Below, piece after piece: positions 32,925-39,565 of a stretch of DNA of 39,565 nucleotides (the first letter of the stretch is position 1; each line of letters starts with the position of its first letter). The stretch is taken from assembly GCA_026391075.1 (NCBI GenBank), contig JAPLES010000085.1, positions 1 to 39,565 on the forward strand, written 5' to 3'. Source of the DNA: Bacteroidota bacterium (GTDB lineage: Bacteria > Bacteroidota > Bacteroidia > Chitinophagales > LD1). A program made the position numbers and the translations under genes. The notes under the pieces were generated by a model, which saw only the letters and a list, made by a program, of their open reading frames with translations, made no database searches and was not told the DNA's origin.

Positions 32925-33743
32925 CTAATTACTACTCAGCGTAAAACAAAACGGCAAGACAAATTGCACTTTCACGGCTCTGCCTTGTTGCATACCGGGT
33001 TTAAATTTGGGTAGCAGGGCCACCACTCTTTTGGCTTCGGTGCTAAACCCTCTGCTTTCGCTTCGCATAATTTCGGTGTTCGAAATACTTCCGTCCTCGT
33101 TCACTACAAACTTGGTGAAGGTTTTGCCTTCAATGCCCATCTCTTTTTCAAAGTCGGGGTAATAGGTATTCTTAGCGAGGAACTCCATCAGCTTTTTTTC
33201 GCCACCCGGAAACTCGGGCATTACTTCTACAGTTAAATGAACCGATTCGTCAACTGCAACTTCTGTTTGCGTTTCAAATGTTTTCATATTTCCTTTACCA
33301 TCTGTAGCACCAATGGTGTTTCCGTTAATATTCGTAGTGGTGCCCGCTTCAACATTTCGAAGTTGTGCAACTGTAGGAATGGTGTCATCCGCATGACTGT
33401 TTTGCACCACCTCCATTTCCACATTGCGTTGGGTGGCTTTGGCTTGCGCCTGCTGTTTCATTTGCGGTTTGGGCTTTTCCATTTCGATTTTCTTCTGCGT
33501 TAAATCAATTGGAGGAATCGGGTCTATGGTAACAATAGGCCCCACAAGAGCTTTAGGATTTCCTTTCAACTTATCGGAAAGAAATTTTCCGAAGCAGAGT
33601 AAAAGAACTGAGGTGAGGGTAATTAGCAAAGCAGTAGAAACTGTTCTGCCGTAAGTTTGACGAAGTTCATACGCTCCGTAAGACTTGTTGCGATGCTCGA
33701 AAATCATATCGAGCATGCTGGTGTTTTGATAATTCGTTTTCAT
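32925..33743 (-). CDS. tonB: TonB-family energy transducer
   Basis: This is a 272-residue inner-membrane protein that passes proton-motive force to outer-membrane receptors. The N-terminus MLDMIFEHRNKSYGAYELRQTYGRTVSTAL is the standard Bacteroidota TonB start, followed by the membrane helix (about 35-55). The periplasmic spacer has PIPPIDLTQKKIEMEKPKPQMKQQAQAKATQ. The TonB C-domain is at about 175-270 (EFPGGEKKLMEFLAKNTYYPDFEKEMGIEGKTFTKFVVNEDGSI to KVQFVLPFCF). No ExbB/ExbD genes are adjacent. The start ATG is 145 bases from the IS110-type remnant. Confidence 0.92.
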   Translation of the reverse strand: MKTNYQNTSMLDMIFEHRNKSYGAYELRQTYGRTVSTALLITLTSVLLLCFGKFLSDKLKGNPKALVGPIVTIDPIPPIDLTQKKIEMEKPKPQMKQQAQAKATQRNVEMEVVQNSHADDTIPTVAQLRNVEAGTTTNINGNTIGATDGKGNMKTFETQTEVAVDESVHLTVEVMPEFPGGEKKLMEFLAKNTYYPDFEKEMGIEGKTFTKFVVNEDGSISNTEIMRSESRGFSTEAKRVVALLPKFKPGMQQGRAVKVQFVLPFCFTLSSN

Positions 33744-34212
33744 AACAAATTGGTTTTGGTTAAAAATAGATTCACTGGTATAATGCGCGAATGCCCATTT
33801 TCCATAAGCCCAATTGTCATAGAATTGTCATTTTTTGAAAATAGTTTTTGAGTTCTAAACGTGTAAGAATATACATAGGGACATGTTATGCTGACATCAC
33901 TATCGCGCGCTTCGCTATACCTGTTGCAGATGATATCTGGGTTAACCAACTATGGATTACTTCATTTAGTTGGTGAAACAGGAAGTGCGTTTAACCGTTC
34001 TCCAACGGTTAAACATTTTATTCGTTGGTGCCAGCTAAATCCTCGTCATAGCCAGTACAGAATAATAAATGAAAGAATAAAGAGGAAAAACAAAAACAAA
34101 GCAGGGGCGAGAAAAATAGTTACTACTTACTACAACATTCTAACCAAGGGGTGGTAGCTTTTTGCCGAATAAACCCTTCCACAAGTTCAAGCTTACATTC
34201 ACCTTCTTTTTA
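33744..34212. other. Gap between tonB and the acyltransferase gene with a transposase remnant
   Basis: No intact gene is seen in this 469-base gap. 33744-33887 is AT-rich with no feature I can name beyond the tonB leader. 33888-34157 holds the IS110-like remnant, and 34158-34212 is AT-rich with nothing recognisable. Confidence 0.6.
33888..34157 (+). pseudogene. Remnant of an IS110-family transposase, C-terminal part
   Basis: The 89-codon frame looks like the Transposase_20 half of IS110 transposases: ISGLTNYGLLHLVGETGSAF (compare the usual PGIGxxxAxxLxxEIG), then PTVKHFIRWCQLNPRHSQ (usual KHFASWLGLxPxN) and RIKRKNKNKAGARK (usual KxxNKAGxxxR). The full enzyme would need about 300 residues, and the N-terminal DEDD half is missing. 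The end of the frame drifts away from the family, so it is decayed. I see no terminal sequences. Family assignment rests on motif order and is moderately sure. Confidence 0.6.
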
Positions 34213-35901
34213 TTAAATCAATTTCTCCAATCCATAACCTTCCAAACGATTATGATAATAGTAGAGCAATTTCAAATCTTCAGTGCCCATTACATCTCCT
34301 TCTTTTGTTAATGGCGAAGCGGTGTGATACAAATTTATATTGCGCATGCCATGATCAATAATTTTATCTACGTTCCATCTTAACTCGGGCGAAATTTGAA
34401 CTTCTTTCTTCTCGTTCAAAACTTTCAATCGCTCTTTCAATTCATTTACCTTTTCTGTAACTTCTGCATAAGGAAGCGAAATTTCATTGGCTGGAGTTCG
34501 CAAAAGGGTGAACAAATCATAACCCACATATTTCTTTTTTAGGAGTTCGAAAACTGTGAAACAAACTAAATGGCTAGTGAGCACCACATTGTAACGCTGA
34601 TAATTATCTACAATTCTTTCGCCCAATATTTTGGTGTACTCGGCATCGCGCTGTTCGTCATCTTTTAATTCACCATTGGTCATGAAATAATTTTTGACTT
34701 GAATCTTTTGACCCAAATGATTATGGCTCTCTCCTTCCTCATCTACTTTGTTTCCCAAAACATCCATCACTTCGCCAAATGAAACCGAGAGTGATGATGA
34801 TGCAGAAAGAAATTTGTAGATGAATCGAATCAGTTTGAACGAAGTAGAGTATTCGTCATTTTCTCTAAAAAACTTTTCCTTACCTGTTTCTGCCAGGTAA
34901 TCATTTATCAGTCCTTGTGCTTCGAGTACAAAATGATAATTGATAACACAAGGCACCACAAATAATTTAGGTGCGGTTTCCTCGGGAAAATTTTTGTAGT
35001 GCAATTTCTGTGCTTCAACAGCAGTGCCTAACAAACCTAATTTCAACTTAGATTCCAATTGACCTGAACGTGAACGCGTGCCACCGGGAAAAAAAATACT
35101 ATGCGCTCCTCGTTGAAGTGCAACTGTAGAATATAGTTTCAGCGTTTCAAGATAAACAGCATTCTTTTTTCTGCGATCGAGTTTATACGCTCCTAAGCGG
35201 CTCATAAAAAATGAAAGCAAGCCAATGCTAAAAAGATTAAGCCCTGCACCATAAGTAAAGGCAGGCAAACCCATTTCATTCAACAACCAACCCACCATAA
35301 TTGAATCCATATTGCTGAAATGTGTAGGCACAACTACTACCGTTCCTTTTGTAGCTAAGTGGCGAATCTTCTCCACATCTCCGGTAATCGGAATTTTTTC
35401 ATGAATGGTGCGCACGTTTCCTGCAAACGCTTTAAACCATTTGCCGGGTGCTGCTGCCAACACTCTTCCGAAAAACTGTGGAAGAATAGCTTTTGCAAAA
35501 CTAAAAGCGCGAGGGTCAAACTCTCCTACTATTTCGTTAGCGTAACGATCAATTATTTCTTCAAGTAATTCAGTTTCGGTGATAGTTGATGTATGATCAA
35601 GCTGTTCAATTTTTATGAGTTTGCTTTTAATGCTACTCCAAAATTTTGCTTCATCGGGTGGGTCTGCTTTCCACGGTTTGCCAGTAAGGCGAATGCGTTC
35701 CTGATAAAGAACTTTAGCTAATTCCTCTCGCAAAGCTTTTGAAGTAGTGAAGCGCGCGGTAATTTTTTCGCGCACTCTGGCTTTTACTTCTTCCACAAAG
35801 CTTTCTTTATCGGCACTCAGCCGTGCAATGGGCCAGTCGTTTACGTTTTCAATTACGTAAGGCAGTGGATAGTCGGAACTCTTATACTCTCTTCGGCTCA
35901 T
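34213..35901 (-). CDS. PlsB-like glycerol-3-phosphate acyltransferase
   Basis: This is a 562-residue acyltransferase, longer than PlsC (about 250) and shorter than E. coli PlsB (about 800). The HxxxxD motif HFSNMD is at 194-199. Block III FPGGTRSRSG is at 271-280 and block IV LFVVPCVINYHFVLEA near 310-325. A helical N-terminal third precedes the catalytic part, and a C-terminal extension (about 400-562) resembles that of PlsB-like proteins. It would acylate glycerol-3-phosphate at sn-1 in phospholipid synthesis; relatives could use other acceptors. It is monocistronic in this window. Confidence 0.85.
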   Translation of the reverse strand: MSRREYKSSDYPLPYVIENVNDWPIARLSADKESFVEEVKARVREKITARFTTSKALREELAKVLYQERIRLTGKPWKADPPDEAKFWSSIKSKLIKIEQLDHTSTITETELLEEIIDRYANEIVGEFDPRAFSFAKAILPQFFGRVLAAAPGKWFKAFAGNVRTIHEKIPITGDVEKIRHLATKGTVVVVPTHFSNMDSIMVGWLLNEMGLPAFTYGAGLNLFSIGLLSFFMSRLGAYKLDRRKKNAVYLETLKLYSTVALQRGAHSIFFPGGTRSRSGQLESKLKLGLLGTAVEAQKLHYKNFPEETAPKLFVVPCVINYHFVLEAQGLINDYLAETGKEKFFRENDEYSTSFKLIRFIYKFLSASSSLSVSFGEVMDVLGNKVDEEGESHNHLGQKIQVKNYFMTNGELKDDEQRDAEYTKILGERIVDNYQRYNVVLTSHLVCFTVFELLKKKYVGYDLFTLLRTPANEISLPYAEVTEKVNELKERLKVLNEKKEVQISPELRWNVDKIIDHGMRNINLYHTASPLTKEGDVMGTEDLKLLYYYHNRLEGYGLEKLI

Positions 35902-35964
35902 ATCAATTTCTTTTCAATCGGTTTAAAAATAGAAGAATTTGAGAGATTGAAAATTCTGATGTAC

Positions 35965-36073
35965 GATTAGGACATAAATACAAAATCAATTCCTTACGGA
36001 TGATTAGGCAGATAAATACATTGATTTTTGGATTACATCTTCCTAATCTATGGCTGTTATCTGCGTAATCATC
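35965..36073. repeat. Direct and inverted GATTAGGCAGATAA repeats in a gap
   Basis: GATGATTAGGCAGATAA (35999-36015) matches the inverse of 36057-36073 at 16 of 17 bases, with 41 bases between the arms. A third, direct copy starts at 35965 (GATTAGGACATAAATACA, compare GATTAGGCAGATAAATACA). A small GATTA...TAATC palindrome sits inside the loop (near 36031-36048). The whole could fold as one large hairpin between the acyltransferase and the acyl-CoA dehydrogenase genes. Confidence 0.6.
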
Positions 36074-36120
36074 AACGAAGTTGTATTATTTTTTAAAGCA
36101 CAATCCATTTTGCTAATTGT

Positions 36121-36128
36121 TATACTTG
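36121..36128 (+). promoter_or_regulatory. Candidate -7 promoter element of the acyl-CoA dehydrogenase gene
   Basis: TATACTTG is one change from TAnnTTTG and lies 19 bases before the ATG at 36148. Confidence 0.3.
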
Positions 36129-36147
36129 CGCTCTCAAAAAAATCAAC

Positions 36148-37296
36148 ATGGAAAGAACGATTTACAACGAAGAGCAAAAACTGTTTCAGCAAAGTGTGCG
36201 CGACTTTGTAGCCAAAGAAATTACCCCTAACAATGCTAAATGGGAAAAAGCACAAATGGTAAGCCGCGAAAGCTGGTTGAAGTTTGGCGCAGCAGGATTT
36301 CTATGTATGCAGATTGATGAAGAATATGGCGGCTTGGGAATAAAAGATTTTCGTTACAATGCAATTGTTACCGAAGAGTTAGGAAGAACCGGTGCAGCGG
36401 GTCCTGCGGTGGGATATCCTTTGCATTCAGATATTGTAACGCCATACATTGATCATTACGGCAATGAAGCCACCAAGAAAAAATATTTACCCAAACTAAT
36501 TAGCGGTGAATGGATTGCCGCTATTGCTATGACAGAGCCCGGAGCAGGTAGCGATTTACAAAACATTCGCGCCACCGCTGTTGATAAAGGCGATTATTAT
36601 TTGGTAAACGGTTCTAAAACTTTTATTACGAATGGTTACCTGAGCGATGTAGTAGTTACTGCCGTAAAAACCGACCCCACCAAAGGAGCAAAAGGAATTT
36701 CGTTGTTATTGATTGATACCAGTATGAAAGGTTATACCAAAGGAAAACCGTTTGAGAAAATTGGATTACATGCACAGGATACCTGCGAATTATTTTTTGA
36801 AAATGTTGAAGTTCCTAAAGCAAATTTACTGGGTAAAGAAGGCGAAGGATTTAAATATATGATGACCGAACTTTCGCAGGAGAGATTAGTGGTGGGACTT
36901 GCAGCCATTTCTGCGGCCGAAGGAGTTTTGGAAAAAACGGTTCAGTACACAAAAGACAGAATCGCTTTCGGTAAACCAATTGCTGAGTTACAAAACACAA
37001 GATTCAAATTAGCTGAAGTAGCTACTGAAGTTACCATTGGCAGAACCTTTATAGACTGTTGTGTTGAATTGCACAACGAAAAAAAACTTGACCAGGCAAC
37101 AGCGTCAATGTGCAAATACTGGTTGACAGATTTACAAAGCAAAGCGGCCGATGAATGTCTTCAACTACACGGTGGTTACGGATACATTTGGGAATATGCG
37201 GTGGCTCGCGCCTGGGCCGATGCCCGTGTGCAACGCATTTATGCAGGAACCAACGAAATAATGAAAGAATTGATTGCGCGAAATTTGTTGAAGTAG
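36148..37296 (+). CDS. Acyl-CoA dehydrogenase
   Basis: This is a 382-residue FAD enzyme that makes a trans-2 double bond in acyl-CoA. AIAMTEPGAGSDLQNIRATA (about 124-144) and VNGSKTFITNG (about 153-163) bind FAD and substrate. QLHGGYGYIWEYAVARAWADARVQRIYAGTNEIMKELIARNLL closes the chain. In medium-chain enzymes the base is the Glu of IYEGTxxI; here that position is Ala (IYAGTN). In LCAD and isovaleryl-CoA dehydrogenase it is a Glu before Arg-Leu on another helix, and Glu245 in TELSQERLVV fits that. So it belongs to the LCAD/IVD-like type. Confidence 0.94.
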   Translation: MERTIYNEEQKLFQQSVRDFVAKEITPNNAKWEKAQMVSRESWLKFGAAGFLCMQIDEEYGGLGIKDFRYNAIVTEELGRTGAAGPAVGYPLHSDIVTPYIDHYGNEATKKKYLPKLISGEWIAAIAMTEPGAGSDLQNIRATAVDKGDYYLVNGSKTFITNGYLSDVVVTAVKTDPTKGAKGISLLLIDTSMKGYTKGKPFEKIGLHAQDTCELFFENVEVPKANLLGKEGEGFKYMMTELSQERLVVGLAAISAAEGVLEKTVQYTKDRIAFGKPIAELQNTRFKLAEVATEVTIGRTFIDCCVELHNEKKLDQATASMCKYWLTDLQSKAADECLQLHGGYGYIWEYAVARAWADARVQRIYAGTNEIMKELIARNLLK

Positions 37297-37302
37297 CCCT
37301 AG

Positions 37303-37428
37303 TTTTTTCAACCCGTAAAGAATCAAAAAGGTTCATGCAAAAGATGTAAAACTGCAGAAGTTTTTCAGCGTGCTTTCAATAAATTAACTGACCAAGTAAT
37401 TTGGTTCAACGATGATTTTGCTAATTAG
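37303..37428 (+). pseudogene. Possible coding remnant, 41 codons without a start
   Basis: This open stretch after the acyl-CoA dehydrogenase stop reads protein-like: KGSCKRCKTAEVFQRAFNK then LTDQVIWFNDDFAN and a stop. There is no ATG, GTG or TTG near its 5' end except in mid frame. The CxxC pair and the WFNDDF ending suggest the tail of a lost gene. I do not recognise the family. Confidence 0.3.
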
Positions 37429-37448
37429 TCGTTCGCTTCTACACCGGC

Positions 37449-38912
37449 TTACTTGTACTCCAGATACTTATCGTTCACCGATTCCATTTTAAGAGAGAAC
37501 AAATCCTTGATATAGTTTTGATAAACTTTCCATGGGTGCTTTGAGCCTTGTTTTGGTAAACTATCAAAAGCTCGTAGCACATAACCGGCATCAAAATCGA
37601 GTAAAGGCTCCGATTTAAAAACACTGCTATCAAAACGAGGCGTGCAAACGTTATATTTTTGGGTTTCCATAAAGTTGAGGACCTTGGTTACAAACTGACA
37701 GTTCAAATCGCATTTCAATGTCCATGATGCATTAGTATAACCAACAGTGATGGCAAAATTTGGAACATCGCTAAACATTACTCCACGATAACAATGCGCT
37801 TTACCTGTATCGGCTAATACTCCATTAATGTGCATGGTCATTCCACCCAGTAATTGCACTTTTAATCCAGTAGCTGTTACAATTAGGTCTGCCTCCAATT
37901 CTTTACCCGAACTAAGTAAAATTCCTTTGGGGGTAAAACGGGTAATGGTATCAGTAACTACTTCCGCTTTGCCTTCCTTGATGGAATGAAATAAATCGGC
38001 ATCCGGTACGATGCAAAGGCGCTGATCCCATGGCTTATATTTAGGATCAAAATGTTTGATGTCGAAATGCTCACCCAATTCTTTTTTGATTCCTTTTTGA
38101 ATAAATTTTCTCACTCCTTCAGGCCATTTTCTTGAAGCATTATAAAAGCCAATAGCAAATAAAATATTCTTCCAACGCGAAAGATGATAAGCCATTTTAG
38201 AAGGTAAAACTTTTCGAAAAAAATTAGCTATTACATCTTTACTTGGCAGGCTCACTACATAAGTAGGTGAACGCTGCAGCATGATAACTTTCGTGGCTTT
38301 TTTTGCCAGTTCCGGCACTAAGGTAATGGCGGTAGCACCACTACCAATTATCACCACTTTTTTATTGGTGTAATCAATATTCGAATCCCATTTTTGCGGA
38401 TGAATGATAGTGCCTTGGAAAGATTCACAACCTGGGAACTCGGGGGTGTACCCGTTATCGTAATCATAATAACCACTGCACATAAATAAAAACTTACAAC
38501 GCAATTGTTTCTTAGGTTCTAGGTTACTCGCAGCAATTTGTATAGTCCAAAGTTTATCGATATCGCTCCACGATGCATCAAGCACTTTATGATTGAACAA
38601 TATTTTTTTATCAATACCGAATTTTGTAGCCGTGTCCTTTATGTATTGAAGAATAGCAGGTCCATCGGCAATGGCTTTTGGGTTTTCCCATGGGCTGAAT
38701 GGAAAGCCAAGTGTATACATATCCGAATCGGAACGTATACCGGGGTATTTAAACAAATCCCAAGTTCCGCCAATAGCAGAGCGTGCTTCTAACACGGCAA
38801 AACTTTTTGCAGAACATTCGGTTTGCAAATGATAAGCTGCACCAATGCCCGATAGACCGGCTCCTACAACAAGCACATCGTAAAAAAATGTTGCGTCATT
38901 TGGATTGTTCAT
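37449..38912 (-). CDS. Flavin monooxygenase of the Baeyer-Villiger type
   Basis: This is a 487-residue NADPH-dependent FAD enzyme. The first Rossmann motif VVGAGLSGIGAAYHL (15-29) binds FAD. The Baeyer-Villiger fingerprint FxGxxxHxxxW is seen in FQGTIIHPQKW (165-175), and the second Rossmann motif IIGSGATAITLVPEL (188-202) binds NADPH. RSDSDMYTLGFPFSPW (60-75) is typical of EthA/steroid-type members, and the C-terminus matches them in length. It likely inserts oxygen into ketones or oxidises heteroatoms. TAAATTTG at 38949-38956 may be its -7 element. Confidence 0.92.
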   Translation of the reverse strand: MNNPNDATFFYDVLVVGAGLSGIGAAYHLQTECSAKSFAVLEARSAIGGTWDLFKYPGIRSDSDMYTLGFPFSPWENPKAIADGPAILQYIKDTATKFGIDKKILFNHKVLDASWSDIDKLWTIQIAASNLEPKKQLRCKFLFMCSGYYDYDNGYTPEFPGCESFQGTIIHPQKWDSNIDYTNKKVVIIGSGATAITLVPELAKKATKVIMLQRSPTYVVSLPSKDVIANFFRKVLPSKMAYHLSRWKNILFAIGFYNASRKWPEGVRKFIQKGIKKELGEHFDIKHFDPKYKPWDQRLCIVPDADLFHSIKEGKAEVVTDTITRFTPKGILLSSGKELEADLIVTATGLKVQLLGGMTMHINGVLADTGKAHCYRGVMFSDVPNFAITVGYTNASWTLKCDLNCQFVTKVLNFMETQKYNVCTPRFDSSVFKSEPLLDFDAGYVLRAFDSLPKQGSKHPWKVYQNYIKDLFSLKMESVNDKYLEYK

Positions 38913-38948
38913 CTACTATTTTTTAGGTATTGAAATGGTATAACAAAG

Positions 38949-38956
38949 CAAATTTA
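38949..38956 (-). promoter_or_regulatory. Candidate -7 promoter element of the monooxygenase gene
   Basis: The minus strand reads TAAATTTG, a perfect TAnnTTTG, 36 bases before the ATG at 38912. No -33 TTG at the expected spacing. Confidence 0.35.
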
Positions 38957-39085
38957 ATTTTCGTGCAAATGAAATTATCTGATATTCGTTACCTGATACT
39001 TGCACCAAAAAACAACTCTCCCTTCTAGTTTGCTTAAGGTGCGCATTACATTAAGCTGCTTACAATAAAAGGATACTGAGTAACT

Positions 39086-39565
39086 ATGGGAAATAAAAAA
39101 GAATTATCACCAAAACAAAAAGAAGAATTACTCGTGACCTTAAAAGCCCGTTTTGAAAAAAACATGAAACGGCACCAAGGATTTGAATGGAACAAAGTGC
39201 AGTATCGTCGAACCAGATGTTGTGAGTTATGATAGGAAAACAGACGAATACATCTTCTGCGATTGTTCTGCCGAAAGTCCTTCTGCTCGCAGAAGTATTT
39301 GTTACGATAGCGAAGCGTTGAAATCAAGAAAAGAAAATAAACCTAAAAGCAGTGTTATGCAAATGGCTGCTACCATGGGAATCGAAGTTTTAAATGAGGA
39401 ACAATACCTCGAATTGCAAACGCTTGGAAACTTTGATACCAAAACATCAAGTTGGTTAAAAACTCCTTTAGAAATTAGAAAACTGGGAGGTGCCATTTTT
39501 GGTGATTGCCGATACGGAACTGTTTTTGCATATCATAACGGTGCAGAATCTTATTATGCATCCAG
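39086..39565 (+). pseudogene. DUF4256-family gene broken by an internal deletion, cut by the right edge
   Basis: The first 39 codons from the ATG at 39086 match the DUF4256 N-terminus (KKELSPKQKEELLVTLKARF, then HQGFEWNKVQ) and run into a stop at 39230-39232. The rest of the protein resumes in the +1 frame at 39210 (EPDVVSYDRKTDEYIFCDCS) and stays open to the edge (FDTKTSSWLKTPLEIRKLGG, YHNGAESYYAS). Family members have about 20 residues between KVQ and GGEPDVV; here seven bases remain. So a deletion of roughly 55-65 bases removed that part and broke the frame. Outside the deletion the sequence is well kept, so the break is recent or an assembly error. DUF4256 has no known function. Confidence 0.8.

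Noticed and set aside
39046-39327. Minus-strand frame at the right edge
   Set aside because: It is antisense to the DUF4256 remnant, whose protein match is far better.

Overview
The window comes from a member of the Bacteroidota. Four predicted secreted proteins carry the surface architecture of this phylum: three end in type IX secretion (T9SS) C-terminal sorting domains and one is a SprB-repeat adhesin. Several start sites are preceded by the Bacteroidota -7 promoter element TAnnTTTG, and ribosome binding sites of the Shine-Dalgarno type are scarce. The TonB has the N-terminus typical of the phylum. The DNA is moderately AT-rich. I cannot place it below phylum from this sequence. I saw no rRNA, tRNA, CRISPR array or intact mobile element, so this is mostly chromosomal housekeeping and surface-protein DNA with small scars of past insertions.

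Layout. 1-2031 (minus): the N-terminal part of a lectin/PKD/SprB-repeat adhesin running off the left edge, then a secreted SGNH hydrolase. 2082-5887 (plus): a compact unit headed by a 26-bp palindrome lying on the promoter. It holds an NRAMP metal transporter fused to a universal-stress domain, a small membrane protein, an outer-membrane channel-like protein, a hotdog thioesterase and smpB. 5884-7336 (minus): an OmpA-like protein and pcm. 7469-9130 (plus): a T9SS arylsulfotransferase-like protein. 9139-10712 (minus): a glutathione peroxidase and corA, with a palindrome in the corA leader. 10872-14033 (plus): a PAP2 phosphatase, an enoyl-CoA hydratase and a T9SS purple-acid-phosphatase-like enzyme. 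14087-16525 (minus): priA. 16573-18993 (plus): a P-domain/CotH-kinase/PKD/T9SS protein. 19081-20298 (minus): an HtrA-like protease. 20567-21812 (plus): a DUF192-like protein and a TPR protein. 22157-24421 (minus): an acetyltransferase-fold protein and a split DUF1254/DUF1214 pair. 24506-24697 (plus): a tiny lipoprotein. 24902-30831 (minus): an OppB-type permease, a nitronate-monooxygenase-family protein, a dicarboxylate/glutamate symporter, an NlpC/P60 hydrolase and an amino-acid permease. 31007-32847 (plus): a deoxynucleoside kinase and an MFS transporter. 32925-33743 (minus): a TonB. 33888-34157: an IS110-type transposase remnant. 34213-35901 (minus): a PlsB-like acyltransferase. 36148-37296 (plus): an acyl-CoA dehydrogenase. 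37449-38912 (minus): a Baeyer-Villiger-type monooxygenase. 39086-39565 (plus): a DUF4256 gene broken by an internal deletion.

Two signals stand out. First, the NRAMP cluster looks like a complete metal route (outer-membrane channel, small inner-membrane partner, transporter with a sensory domain) whose promoter is buried in a DtxR/MntR-like palindrome, with smpB possibly read from the same transcript. Second, the gaps between genes hold many short degenerate tandem tracts with a period of exactly 7 or 8 bases, each built on a different core, one pair of them inverted. Larger palindromic elements also occur at 21894-22178, 31636-31668 and 35965-36073. These look like families of dispersed extragenic repeats and deserve a genome-wide count. 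All functional calls rest on motif recognition by eye; no database search was run.
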